Made by a program: the position numbers and the translations under genes
NCBI RefSeq assembly: GCF_006385685.1
Contig: NZ_VFRP01000002.1
Coordinates: 1 to 64,000 of the forward strand
DNA from: Amaricoccus solimangrovi
GTDB lineage: Bacteria > Pseudomonadota > Alphaproteobacteria > Rhodobacterales > Rhodobacteraceae
Direction of reading: 5' to 3'
Length of the DNA stretch: 64,000 bases
Part shown: positions 17,109-25,607 of the stretch, one piece after another
How positions within the stretch are numbered: position 1 is the stretch's first letter
How the letters are laid out: the number at the start of each line of letters is the position of its first letter
Notes under the pieces: generated by a model
The model's database searches: none
What the model saw: the letters and a program-made list of their open reading frames with translations, nothing else
What the model was told of the DNA's origin: nothing

Positions 17109-18028
17109 TCAGATCCTTTCTCCGACCGCCATGTAGAGCCAGAGCAGCGCGGTGCGCGGCGGCTGGCTGGTCAGATGCCGCAGCACGCGCCAGCCGAGGC
17201 CGCGGGCCAGATCGTCGATCCGCGCCCGCTGCTCGGCCAGGCGCCGGACATAGGCCTCGCGCAGCGCGCGGGCGCGCTGGGTCTCGAATTCGGTCTCGCC
17301 GCCCATGCTCTCGAAGACGACGCGGCCGTCGAAGGGGAAGGTCTCCTCGGTCTCGTCCAGCACCTGGACGAAACAGCCGCGCACGCCCTGGTCGGCGGCG
17401 TGGCCGAGCGCGGGCAGGTAGGCGTCGAGATCCCCGAGGAAATCGGAGAAGAAGATCGCGCGGCCGCCCCGCGGCAGCCGGTCGGGGGGCGGGGCGCCGT
17501 AATCGGGCCGGTCCTCGCGCTCCGCGCCGGCGAGGGCGAGCGCCATCTTGTTGAGTTGGGTCCGCCCGCCGCGCGGCTGCTGCGCCGCCGTGCCCATCAG
17601 CGCCACCCGCTCGCCGCCCGAGATGAGCAGCACCGAGAGCGCCAGCGCGAGCAGCCGCCCGCGCTCCGCCTTGGAGCGCGCCAGCGCGTCGTCCGAGCCG
17701 CGGTAGTCCATCGAGAGCGCGTCGTCGACCCAGAAGGAGACGGTCTGCGCCGCCTCCCATTCCATCTCGCGGATGAACTGCTGGTCCGAACGGCCGGAGC
17801 GGCGCCAGTCGACCATCGAGCGCGCGTCGCCCGGCACCGCCTGCCGGTACTGCCAGAAATTCTCGCCATGCCCCGCGCGCCGGCGCCCGTGCACGCCCAT
17901 CGCCACCGTCGCGGCCAGCACCTCCGCCTCCGCGAGGAGCGGCGGCAGCGCGCCCGCCACCTTCTCCGCGTCGCGCCGCAGGCCGACCGGACCCTGCGGC
18001 TTCATCCTCCCCCGGAGGAGGGGCTGGC

Positions 18029-18032
<4 letters not shown>
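17109..18032 (-). CDS. DUF58 domain protein
   Basis: A 307-residue soluble protein with the DUF58 signature GHGENFWQYRQAVPGDARSMVDWRRSGRS, which precedes a VWA-like fold (SFWVDDALSMDY with D-x-S-x features). DUF58 proteins pair with MoxR-type AAA+ ATPases. The start GTG at 18032 overlaps the moxR stop by four bases (GTGA), indicating translational coupling. An ATG at 18005 is preceded immediately by GGGGGAGG with no spacing and is less likely. It is the second gene of the four-gene operon. Confidence 0.9.
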
Positions 18033-19048
<1,016 letters not shown>

Positions 19049-19085
19049 TGCTCCGCCTTTCCGCGCGAAAAGCCGCGCACCGGTG

Positions 19086-19154
19086 TTGTCCGCCTCTCCC
19101 CCCGGTTCTATTGTCCGTTCGACGGACCCAAGCGATCCGGCCGCGGCCGGACAA
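19086..19154. promoter_or_regulatory. Repeated TTGTCCG words and a dyad in the moxR/DUF1285 divergent promoter
   Basis: TTGTCCG occurs at 19086-19092 and 19111-19117 and as CGGACAA at 19148-19154. The second copy is part of the dyad GTCCGT-TCG-ACGGAC (19113-19127). The whole 147-base gap between the divergent starts must hold both promoters. A regulator binding TTGTCCG is a reasonable guess; no known operator was matched. Confidence 0.4.
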
Positions 19155-19195
19155 TCACACTCTGAACGAGAATATCGTCACTCGCCACCGCGACA

Positions 19196-19828
19196 ATGGT
19201 CAATCAGGATCACAAACCGGACAAGGCGCCGAGCGCCGACACGATCGCCACCGCCGCCCGCGCGGCGGGCCGGAAGGGCCTGCCGCCGGTGCATCTGTGG
19301 AACCCGCCCTTCTGCGGCGATCTCGACATGCGGATCGCGCGCGATGGCACGTGGTTCTACCTCGGCACGCCGATCGGTCGGCCGGCGCTGGTCCGGCTGT
19401 TCTCGATCATCCTGAAGCGGGAAGGGGATCGCTACTATCTCGTGACGCCGGTCGAGAAGGTCGGCATCACCGTCGACGACGCGCCCTTCCTCGCGGTCGA
19501 TTTCACCGCCCTCGGCGCGGGCGAGGGACAGACGCTGACCTTCACCACGCTGACGGGCGACGAGACGACGGCCGGGCCGGACCGGCCGATCCGGCTCAGC
19601 CGCGATCCCGGGACGGGCGAGCCCGCGCCCTATGTGCTGGTCCGCTCGAACCTCGAGGCGCTGATCGACCGCAAGAGCTTCTACCGGCTGGTGGATCTCT
19701 GCGTCGAGGAAACGGTCGAGGGCGTCGCGCAGTTCGGCCTCTGGTCCGGCGGCGCCTTCTTCCCGTTCCAGCCCGCCGGGGATCTCGATCTCTCCGAAGC
19801 CTCCCCGGCGGGGGCCTCGCGCGGCTAG
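19196..19828 (+). CDS. DUF1285 domain protein
   Basis: A 210-residue protein with the DUF1285 core: LPPVHLWNPPFCGDLDMRIARDGTWFYLGTPIGRPALVRLFSIIL, then KVGITVDDAPF and LVRSNLEALIDRKSFYRLVDL. The family is conserved in alphaproteobacteria and others and has a known fold but no assigned function. No Shine-Dalgarno sequence is visible ahead of ATG 19196 (GCCACCGCGACA), so a leaderless or weakly initiated message is possible; AGAATATCG about 25 bases upstream could be a -10 box. Its stop TAG shares the tetranucleotide CTAG with the stop of the convergent iolB gene. Confidence 0.88.
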   Translation: MVNQDHKPDKAPSADTIATAARAAGRKGLPPVHLWNPPFCGDLDMRIARDGTWFYLGTPIGRPALVRLFSIILKREGDRYYLVTPVEKVGITVDDAPFLAVDFTALGAGEGQTLTFTTLTGDETTAGPDRPIRLSRDPGTGEPAPYVLVRSNLEALIDRKSFYRLVDLCVEETVEGVAQFGLWSGGAFFPFQPAGDLDLSEASPAGASRG

Positions 19829-20643
19829 TCCGCCTTCAGGTCGCGCTGGTAGATCCAGTCGAAATCCGGGTGGTTCGCGAAGCGCCACTTGCGGAGCGGG
19901 CCGGCCATCACGTTGAGATAGTACATGTCGAAGCCGTAGGGCGCGCCGCAGGGGTGGTGGCCCTTCGGCACCAGCACCACGTCGTGATCGGCCACCGCCA
20001 TCGTCTCGTCGAGCGAGCCGTCCTCGGTGAAGACCCGCTGCAGCCCGAAACCCGCCGCCGGGTTCAGCCGGTGATAGTAGGTCTCCTCGAGATAGGTCAT
20101 GCGCGGGAAATCGTCCTCGTCATGCCGGTGCGGCGGGTAGGAGGACCAGTTGCCCTGCGGCGTGAAGACCTCGGTCACCAGCAGGCTGTCCGCGAAATCC
20201 TGGTTCTCCATCGCGATCGAGAAGACATGCCGCGTGTTCGCGCCCTTGCCGCGGGTCGCGGCGTCCACGTCCCCCGGGCCGATCACCCGGGCCGCGTGGC
20301 CGCCCTTGCCCGGCGCGGCGCAGACCGCGAGGGTGCAATCGGTGGTGGCGGTGGCGGACCACGCGGCGCCGTTCGGGACGTAGACGCTCCAGGGCGGGGT
20401 GCGCTCCCAGACCGAGAGGCGCTCGCCGAGTTCGCCGAAATCCTCGTCGCCCGCGCCGATCCTCGCCTTGCCCTCGACGAGCACGAGGATCACCTCGGTC
20501 CCGCCGGTCTGCTCGGCCACGGTCTCGCCCGGGGCGAGGCGGTAGAGGCCGAAGCCGACATGGCCCCAGCCGGCGGTCTCGGGCGTGATATCATGGACCT
20601 TGCCGGTGGTGCCGGAAGGTTTGCGCAGCAGTCTGGAAGTCAT
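19825..20643 (-). CDS. iolB: 5-deoxy-glucuronate isomerase
   Basis: A 272-residue cupin-type isomerase of myo-inositol catabolism that converts 5-deoxy-D-glucuronate to 2-deoxy-5-keto-D-gluconate. Recognised from the N-terminal GTTGKVHDITPETAGWGHVGF, the bicupin core, and metal-ligand segments YPPHRHDEDDFPR, and the later YLNVMAGPLRKWRF. It receives the product of IolD and supplies IolC. It is the last gene of the iolC-iolD-iolB run, 81 bases after iolD across a perfect hairpin. It converges with DUF1285 with four shared bases. Confidence 0.96.
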   Translation of the reverse strand: MTSRLLRKPSGTTGKVHDITPETAGWGHVGFGLYRLAPGETVAEQTGGTEVILVLVEGKARIGAGDEDFGELGERLSVWERTPPWSVYVPNGAAWSATATTDCTLAVCAAPGKGGHAARVIGPGDVDAATRGKGANTRHVFSIAMENQDFADSLLVTEVFTPQGNWSSYPPHRHDEDDFPRMTYLEETYYHRLNPAAGFGLQRVFTEDGSLDETMAVADHDVVLVPKGHHPCGAPYGFDMYYLNVMAGPLRKWRFANHPDFDWIYQRDLKAD

Positions 20644-20671
20644 CGGAACGATCCCTGTCCATGAAGGTGGA

Positions 20672-20699
20672 CGAACCGCGCGGGCGCCCGCGCGGTTCG
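20672..20699. repeat. Perfect 28-base palindrome between iolD and iolB
   Basis: The 14-base arm at 20672-20685 (begins CGAACC) is the exact reverse complement of 20686-20699 (ends GGTTCG), with no spacer. It lies 26 bases after the iolD stop and 29 bases before the iolB start on the transcribed strand. No T-run follows, so it would more likely protect or process the mRNA than end it. Confidence 0.75.
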
Positions 20700-20724
20700 C
20701 AAGGGGATAGCGGAGCGCGGGCGA

Positions 20725-22554
20725 TCAATCCACCCGCTGCAACTCGCGCTTCGCCTCGTAGCCCTTGCGCGCCTCGACGACCTCGGCGCGGCCCGAGACC
20801 TCGGGCACCGCGACGTCCCACCAGTGGCCGCCGGCCTCGGTGGTCGGCATCGGGTCGGTGTCGATCAGGATCACGTAGGAGGTATCCGAGGCGCGGGCGC
20901 GCGTCATCGCCTCTTCGAGCCCGCCGATCGAGTCGACCTTCTCCGAGGTCGCGCCCATCGAGGCGGCGTGCGCGGCGAAGTCGATGTTCGACGGCACGGC
21001 GTGGCGGGTGTCGTCGATCAGGTTGTTGAAGGGCGCGCCGCCGCAGGCGATCTGGAGGCGGTTGATGCAGCCATAGCCGCGGTTGTCGAGCAGCACGACG
21101 ATGATCTTCTGGCCCAGCATCACCGAGGTCGCGAGTTCGGAGTTCAGCATCATGTAGCTGCCGTCGCCGACCATCACGACGACCTCGCGATCGGGCAGCG
21201 CCATCTTGACGCCGAGACCGCCCGCGATCTCGTAGCCCATGGTGGAGAAGCCGTATTCGAGGTGGTAGCCGTTCGGCCGCGCCGTCTTCCAGAGCTTGTG
21301 CAACTCGCCCGGCAGCCCGCCCGCCGCGCAGACCACGACGCCGTTCTCGTCGAGCCCGCGCTGGACCGCGCCGATCACCTGCATGTCGGTCGGAAGCGCG
21401 TTGCCGTCCTTCGGCGCCGCCGTCACCTTGTCGACCGCGGCGATCCAGTCGGATTTCAGCGAGGCGTCGAAATCGGGCGCCTTGTGATCGGCGAGGAGCT
21501 CGTCGATCTCCTCGAGCGCGAGCTTCGCATCCGCGACCAGCGGCAGCGAATTGTGCTTGTGCGTGTCGAAGGGCGCGACGTTGATCGAGACGATCCGCCG
21601 GTTCGGGTTCTGGAACAGCGACCAGGAGCCGGTGGTGAAGTCCTGGAAGCGGGTGCCGACGCCGATCAGCACATCGGCCTCGGCGGCGATGGCGTTCGTC
21701 GCGGCCGAGCCGGTCACGCCGATCGAGCCGAGGTTGAGCGGATGATCCCAGGGCAGCGAGGACTTGCCCGCCTGGGTCTCGCCCACGGGGATGTTGTGCT
21801 TCTCCGCGAAGTCGCGCAGCGTCTCGGTCGCGCCGGCGTAGAGCACGCCGCCGCCGGCGATGATGAGCGGACGTCGCGCCCCCCGGATCGCATCGGCCGC
21901 GACCTTGACCTCGCGCAGGCCCGGCCGGGGCCGGCGGCGGTGCCATTCGCGGGGCGCGAAGAATTCCACCGGATAGTCGTAGGCCTCGGCCTGGACGTCC
22001 TGGCAGAAGGCGAGCGTGACCGGGCCGCATTCCGCCGGGTCGGTCATCACCGCGAAGGCGCGGGGCAGCGCGGTCAGGAGCTGTTCGGGCCGCTGGATCC
22101 GGTCGAAATAGCGGCTGATCGGCTTGAAGGCGTCGTTGACGGACATCGAGCCGTCGTTGAAATCCTCGAGCTGCTGCAGCACCGGATCGGGCGCGCGGTT
22201 CGCGAAGACGTCACCAGGCACGAAGAGCACCGGCAGCCGGTTCACATGCGCGAGCGCGCAGGAGGTCGCGAGGTTGAGCGCGCCCGGGCCGATCGAGGTG
22301 GTGACGGCCATCGCCCGCTTCCGGTTCGAGGCCTTGGCATAGGCGATGGCGGCGTTGGCCATGCCCTGCTCGTTATGCGCGCGCCAGGTCGGGAAATCGT
22401 CGCCCGCGGCGTAGAGCGCCTCGCCCATGCCCGCGACGTTGCCATGGCCGAAGATCGCCCAGCAGCCGGCGAGGAAGGGCACGCCGTCCTCGTTGAGCTG
22501 GGTGGAGCAGTAGCGGACCAGGGCCTGGGCCGCCGTCAAACGAATGGTCTTCAT
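20725..22554 (-). CDS. iolD: 3D-(3,5/4)-trihydroxycyclohexane-1,2-dione acylhydrolase
   Basis: A 609-residue thiamine-diphosphate enzyme that opens the ring of the inositol-derived dione to give 5-deoxy-glucuronate. The start MKTIRLTAAQALVRYCSTQ matches the family, the N-terminal part has GCWAIFGHGNVAGMGEAL, and the ThDP/Mg motif is GDGSYMMLNSEL (GDG at 463-465) with the partner Asn at LDNRGYG (N491). Start ATG 22554 overlaps the iolC stop by four bases (ATGA), so translation is coupled. A much longer frame continues upstream through iolC in another frame but is not real. Confidence 0.97.
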   Translation of the reverse strand: MKTIRLTAAQALVRYCSTQLNEDGVPFLAGCWAIFGHGNVAGMGEALYAAGDDFPTWRAHNEQGMANAAIAYAKASNRKRAMAVTTSIGPGALNLATSCALAHVNRLPVLFVPGDVFANRAPDPVLQQLEDFNDGSMSVNDAFKPISRYFDRIQRPEQLLTALPRAFAVMTDPAECGPVTLAFCQDVQAEAYDYPVEFFAPREWHRRRPRPGLREVKVAADAIRGARRPLIIAGGGVLYAGATETLRDFAEKHNIPVGETQAGKSSLPWDHPLNLGSIGVTGSAATNAIAAEADVLIGVGTRFQDFTTGSWSLFQNPNRRIVSINVAPFDTHKHNSLPLVADAKLALEEIDELLADHKAPDFDASLKSDWIAAVDKVTAAPKDGNALPTDMQVIGAVQRGLDENGVVVCAAGGLPGELHKLWKTARPNGYHLEYGFSTMGYEIAGGLGVKMALPDREVVVMVGDGSYMMLNSELATSVMLGQKIIVVLLDNRGYGCINRLQIACGGAPFNNLIDDTRHAVPSNIDFAAHAASMGATSEKVDSIGGLEEAMTRARASDTSYVILIDTDPMPTTEAGGHWWDVAVPEVSGRAEVVEARKGYEAKRELQRVD

Positions 22555-24482
22555 GCCGCCGCTCCCTTGCGCGCGTTTCCGTTGCCCCGCGCCTCGTCCC
22601 AGAGCCGGCAGAGGCGTTCGTATTTCCCGGCCATGTTGGCCACGGCCTCGTCGTCGGTGAGCTCGCCGCCGAGCCAGCCGCGGGCGGCCTCCGCGAAGAT
22701 GGTGCGGCCGACCGCGAAGCCCTTCACGAGCTCGTGCCGGGCCGCGACCGCGAAGCTCGCCGCCAGTTCCTCGGTCGGCGCCTCGAGCCCGAGCACGACG
22801 ATGCCGCGCGTGTTCGGATCGTTGCGGGTGATCGCGTCGCAGGCGTTCTTCCAGGCCGTGTCGGTCTTCATCGGCTCGAGCTTCCACCAGTCGGGATAGA
22901 CGCCGATGTCGTAGAAGCGCTGGATGATCTCGGCCGAGGTCGTGTCGGTGACGGGCGCGACCCTGGACGGAATGATCTCGAGCAGGAATTCCAGCCGGTT
23001 CGCGCGGCAGGCGCGGAAGAGGCGCGAGACGGTCGCCTCCTGCTCCGCCTTCATCTCGGCCGTGTCGTCGGGATGATAGAAGCAGAGCACCTTGACCACG
23101 TGTTCGAGCGGCCATTCCGCGAGCGCGGAGCCGTAGTCGGGCTCGACCGCGTCCTCGAGCCGGAGCGGACGGCTGCCGGGATATTCGACCGGCCGGCCGA
23201 TCCAGAGGCCGGAGCCCGCGGCGGCGTAGAGCGCGGAGCGGCCGACGCGGCCGTCGCAGAGGATGCCGTAGCCGGGACGGCCGTCCGCGACCTTCTTCGC
23301 CGCCTGGAGGCAGAGCAGCTTGAAGTCGTCGATCCTCGCGTGATCGACGCCGAGTTCGTCGCAGACCGCCTCGATCTGCATCCGGTGGTCGAAGGCGAAG
23401 ACATGCATCTCCGGCCAGTCGTGGAGCCGGTTGGTCGCCCAGTGCACCTGTTCGAGCTCCGCGTCCTTGCGCAGCGCCTTTTCCTTGATGCCGCGGTCGA
23501 GGAAGAACCGGAGTTCGGCCCAGGACGGATAGGCGGGCGTGCAGCCGTGGCGCGAGACCGCGAAGGCGCCGCAGGCGTTCGCGTATTTGAGCGCGGTTGG
23601 CCAGTCGCAATCTGTGAGCCAGCCCTTGAGCAGCCCCGAGAAGAAGCCGTCGCCCGCGCCGAGCACGTTGAAGACCTCGATCGGGAAGCCCGGACCGGTC
23701 TGGCCGTCGTCGAGGCTATCGGGGATCTCGCCCTCGAAGGCGACCGCGCCCGCCGCGCCGCGCTTGCAGACCAGCGTGGCCTTGGAGACCGCGCGCACGG
23801 CGCGGAGCGCCGCGATCGTGTCGGTCGAGCCGCCGGCGATGTGGAATTCCTCCTCGGTGCCCACGATCAGGTCGAAGAGATGGAGCGTGGACTGGAGCTT
23901 CTGGGTGACCTCGGCGCTCTCGATGAAGCGCTCCTCGCCCGCCTCGTGGCCGGCGAGTCCCCAGAGGTTCGGGCGGTAGTCGATGTCGAGCGCGGTCCGC
24001 GCGCCGTTCTCGCGGGCGAGGTTGAGCGCCTTCAGCACCGCGGCCTCGGTCCGGGGATGGCTGAGATGGGTGCCGGTCGCGACCACCGCGCGGGTGTCGG
24101 CGATCAGCGCCGGGTCGATGTCCTCCTCGCAGAGCGCCATGTCGGCGCAGTTCTCGCGGTAGAAGATCAGCGGGAACTGGTGCTGGTCGCGGATGCCGAG
24201 CAGCACCAGCGCGGTCAGCCGCTCGGGATCGGTGACGACGCCGCGCGTGTCCACCCCCTCGGCCGCGAGGGTCTCGCGGATGAAGCGGCCCATGTGCTCG
24301 TCGCCGACGCGGGTGATGAGGCCGGATTTCAGGCCGAGCCGCGCGGTTCCCGCCGCGATGTTGGTGGGCGAGCCGCCGATGTACTTCTGGAAGGAGGCCA
24401 TGTCCTCCAGCCGCCCGCCGATCTGGGCGCCGTAGAGATCGACCGAGGACCGGCCGATCGTGATCACGTCGAGGCTTGGCAT
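22551..24482 (-). CDS. iolC: Bifunctional 5-dehydro-2-deoxygluconokinase / DUF2090 aldolase-like protein
   Basis: A 643-residue fusion. Residues 1-330 are a PfkB sugar kinase (IGGSPTNIAAGTARLG near the N-terminus; catalytic GAGD at 275-278), phosphorylating 2-deoxy-5-keto-D-gluconate. Residues 335-643 form a DUF2090 domain (HVFAFDHRMQIEAVCDELGV, KVLCFYHPDD, RGIVVLGLEAP), which has a class I aldolase-like fold and is annotated as the 5-dehydro-2-deoxyphosphogluconate aldolase step, giving malonate semialdehyde and DHAP. The fusion form is common in proteobacteria; the aldolase role of DUF2090 is from family annotation. Start is ATG 24482. It is the first structural gene, 109 bases after iolR, behind an AT-rich operator-like region. 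Confidence 0.94.
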   Translation of the reverse strand: MPSLDVITIGRSSVDLYGAQIGGRLEDMASFQKYIGGSPTNIAAGTARLGLKSGLITRVGDEHMGRFIRETLAAEGVDTRGVVTDPERLTALVLLGIRDQHQFPLIFYRENCADMALCEEDIDPALIADTRAVVATGTHLSHPRTEAAVLKALNLARENGARTALDIDYRPNLWGLAGHEAGEERFIESAEVTQKLQSTLHLFDLIVGTEEEFHIAGGSTDTIAALRAVRAVSKATLVCKRGAAGAVAFEGEIPDSLDDGQTGPGFPIEVFNVLGAGDGFFSGLLKGWLTDCDWPTALKYANACGAFAVSRHGCTPAYPSWAELRFFLDRGIKEKALRKDAELEQVHWATNRLHDWPEMHVFAFDHRMQIEAVCDELGVDHARIDDFKLLCLQAAKKVADGRPGYGILCDGRVGRSALYAAAGSGLWIGRPVEYPGSRPLRLEDAVEPDYGSALAEWPLEHVVKVLCFYHPDDTAEMKAEQEATVSRLFRACRANRLEFLLEIIPSRVAPVTDTTSAEIIQRFYDIGVYPDWWKLEPMKTDTAWKNACDAITRNDPNTRGIVVLGLEAPTEELAASFAVAARHELVKGFAVGRTIFAEAARGWLGGELTDDEAVANMAGKYERLCRLWDEARGNGNARKGAAA

Positions 24483-24551
24483 GCCTGAACTCCCCCCTTC
24501 GCTCGCCGCCGCGAGTCTCCGAATCAGAATGTTCGATCTGTCAGAATAAAT

Positions 24552-24565
24552 AGAATATTTGTTCT
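24552..24565. promoter_or_regulatory. AT-rich operator-like dyad upstream of iolC
   Basis: AGAATATTTGTTCT has perfect 4-base arms (AGAA/TTCT) around six bases, a variant of the GGAA-N6-TTCC site proposed for RpiR-type IolR in rhizobia. It lies in a strikingly AT-rich patch (24525-24575) with further GAA/TTC half sites (AGAATGTTCG, AGAATAAATAGAA), in the short gap between iolR and iolC. It probably combines promoter and repressor site. Confidence 0.5.
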
Positions 24566-24591
24566 GTTTTGGAAACCGGAAATCGACGCGG

Positions 24592-25419
24592 TCAGCCGTT
24601 TTCCCGCCGGGCGCCGACCGCGACCGCGAGCGCGATCGCGAGCGCGAAGGTCGCCGAGAGCGCGCGGAAGGCGCCGACGTCGAGTTCGGAGACCAGCAGC
24701 GGGATCGCCTCCAGCCGCTGGAGCGGGCTCGAGAGAGAGTCGGTGATCGCGACGACCGAAAGGCCTTCCTTGCCCGCGCTCTCGGCGAAGGCGACGGTCT
24801 CGGCGCTGTAGGGGGCGAAGGTGATCGCGAGCACCGCCTCGCCCTCGCGCAGCGCATGGGCGGTGTTGAGCTTGCCCACGCCCGTGTGCAGGAAACTCGG
24901 CACCCGCATCTTCTCGAAGGCGTAGTCGAAATAGCAGGCGACGGGAAAGGCGCGGCGGAACCCGACGATATGGATGAGCGGCGCCGTCCCGAGCACGGCC
25001 ACGGCCCGTTCCAGCATCTCCGGCGAGACGGTCGTCATCAGCTTCTCGATCGAGGCGCGGCCCGCCTCGACGAATTCCGCCAGCATCGCGGCCGGGCTCT
25101 CGGCGCCAAGCTCGCGCAGGTTGGTGAGACGCGTCGCATAATCGGGCCAGTTGCGCGCGTATTCCTCGCGAAAGAGCCGCTGCAACTGGCTGAATCCGGT
25201 GAAGCCGAGCTCCTGGCAGAAGCGCATCATCGCGGAAGGCTGCACCTCCGCCGCCGCCGCGAGTTCCGCGACGGTGGAGACGGCGACCCGGTCGGGATAC
25301 TGGGCGATGAAGTCGGCGCATTGGCGCAGCCGCTTCGGCATGGTCTCCGCCCGTTCGGAGAGCCGCCGGAACAGTTCCTCCAGCGTCGCCGGGGCGGATT
25401 CGTTCAGCTCTGGGACCAT
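24592..25419 (-). CDS. iolR: MurR/RpiR family transcriptional regulator, probable IolR
   Basis: A 275-residue regulator with an N-terminal RpiR-type helix-turn-helix (about residues 12-85; VSTVAELAAAAEVQPSAMMRFCQELGFTGFSQLQ) and a C-terminal SIS sugar-phosphate-binding domain (about residues 125-265; HIVGFRRAFPVACYFDYAFE, ITFAPYSAETV). Regulators of this kind repress inositol genes and are relieved by a phosphorylated intermediate made by IolC. I chose ATG 25419 (MVPELNES) over an upstream frame that extends to 25509, because the extension covers the operator at 25471-25486 and lacks family similarity. It lies ahead of iolC in the same direction and divergent from an aldo/keto reductase. Confidence 0.88.
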   Translation of the reverse strand: MVPELNESAPATLEELFRRLSERAETMPKRLRQCADFIAQYPDRVAVSTVAELAAAAEVQPSAMMRFCQELGFTGFSQLQRLFREEYARNWPDYATRLTNLRELGAESPAAMLAEFVEAGRASIEKLMTTVSPEMLERAVAVLGTAPLIHIVGFRRAFPVACYFDYAFEKMRVPSFLHTGVGKLNTAHALREGEAVLAITFAPYSAETVAFAESAGKEGLSVVAITDSLSSPLQRLEAIPLLVSELDVGAFRALSATFALAIALAVAVGARRENG

Positions 25420-25470
25420 GGCCTGGCGCTTCCCTGTTCTGGTTCGCCCGCGTCTCTGGCGGTGCGTTTT

Positions 25471-25486
25471 TGGAATATACATTCCA
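25471..25486. promoter_or_regulatory. Probable IolR operator in the iolR/aldo-keto reductase gap
   Basis: TGGAATATACATTCCA has perfect 6-base arms (TGGAAT/ATTCCA) around four bases and contains GGAA-N6-TTCC exactly, the palindrome proposed for RpiR-type IolR in Sinorhizobium. It lies 52 bases upstream of iolR and 122 bases upstream of the reductase start, well placed to control both divergent genes. Confidence 0.65.
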
Positions 25487-25607
25487 TGCCGACCGGGCGC
25501 CGCTGTCAAGCGGCAACGCCCGGCGCGCGGGATCCCCGGAGCGCGCCCGCCTCGACAACGGGCGCCCCGCGGGCTATGCGGCCCGGGCCAGGGAAGAGGA
25601 GAAGGCG

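Noticed and set aside
12107-17554. An 1815-codon open frame on the plus strand opposite the BatA-like operon
   Set aside because: Its product is a mixture of Arg, Pro, Gly and His typical of antisense frames in GC-rich genes. The minus strand holds two recognised genes in that space.
20725-23610. A 961-codon frame suggesting a fusion upstream of iolD
   Set aside because: The part before MKTIRLTAAQ is an out-of-frame shadow of iolC; IolD family proteins begin at that methionine and the overlap ATGA with iolC fits.
24482-24857. An N-terminal extension of iolC to 24857
   Set aside because: The extension overlaps iolR in another frame and the operator region, and PfkB kinases of this type start at MPSLDVITIGR.
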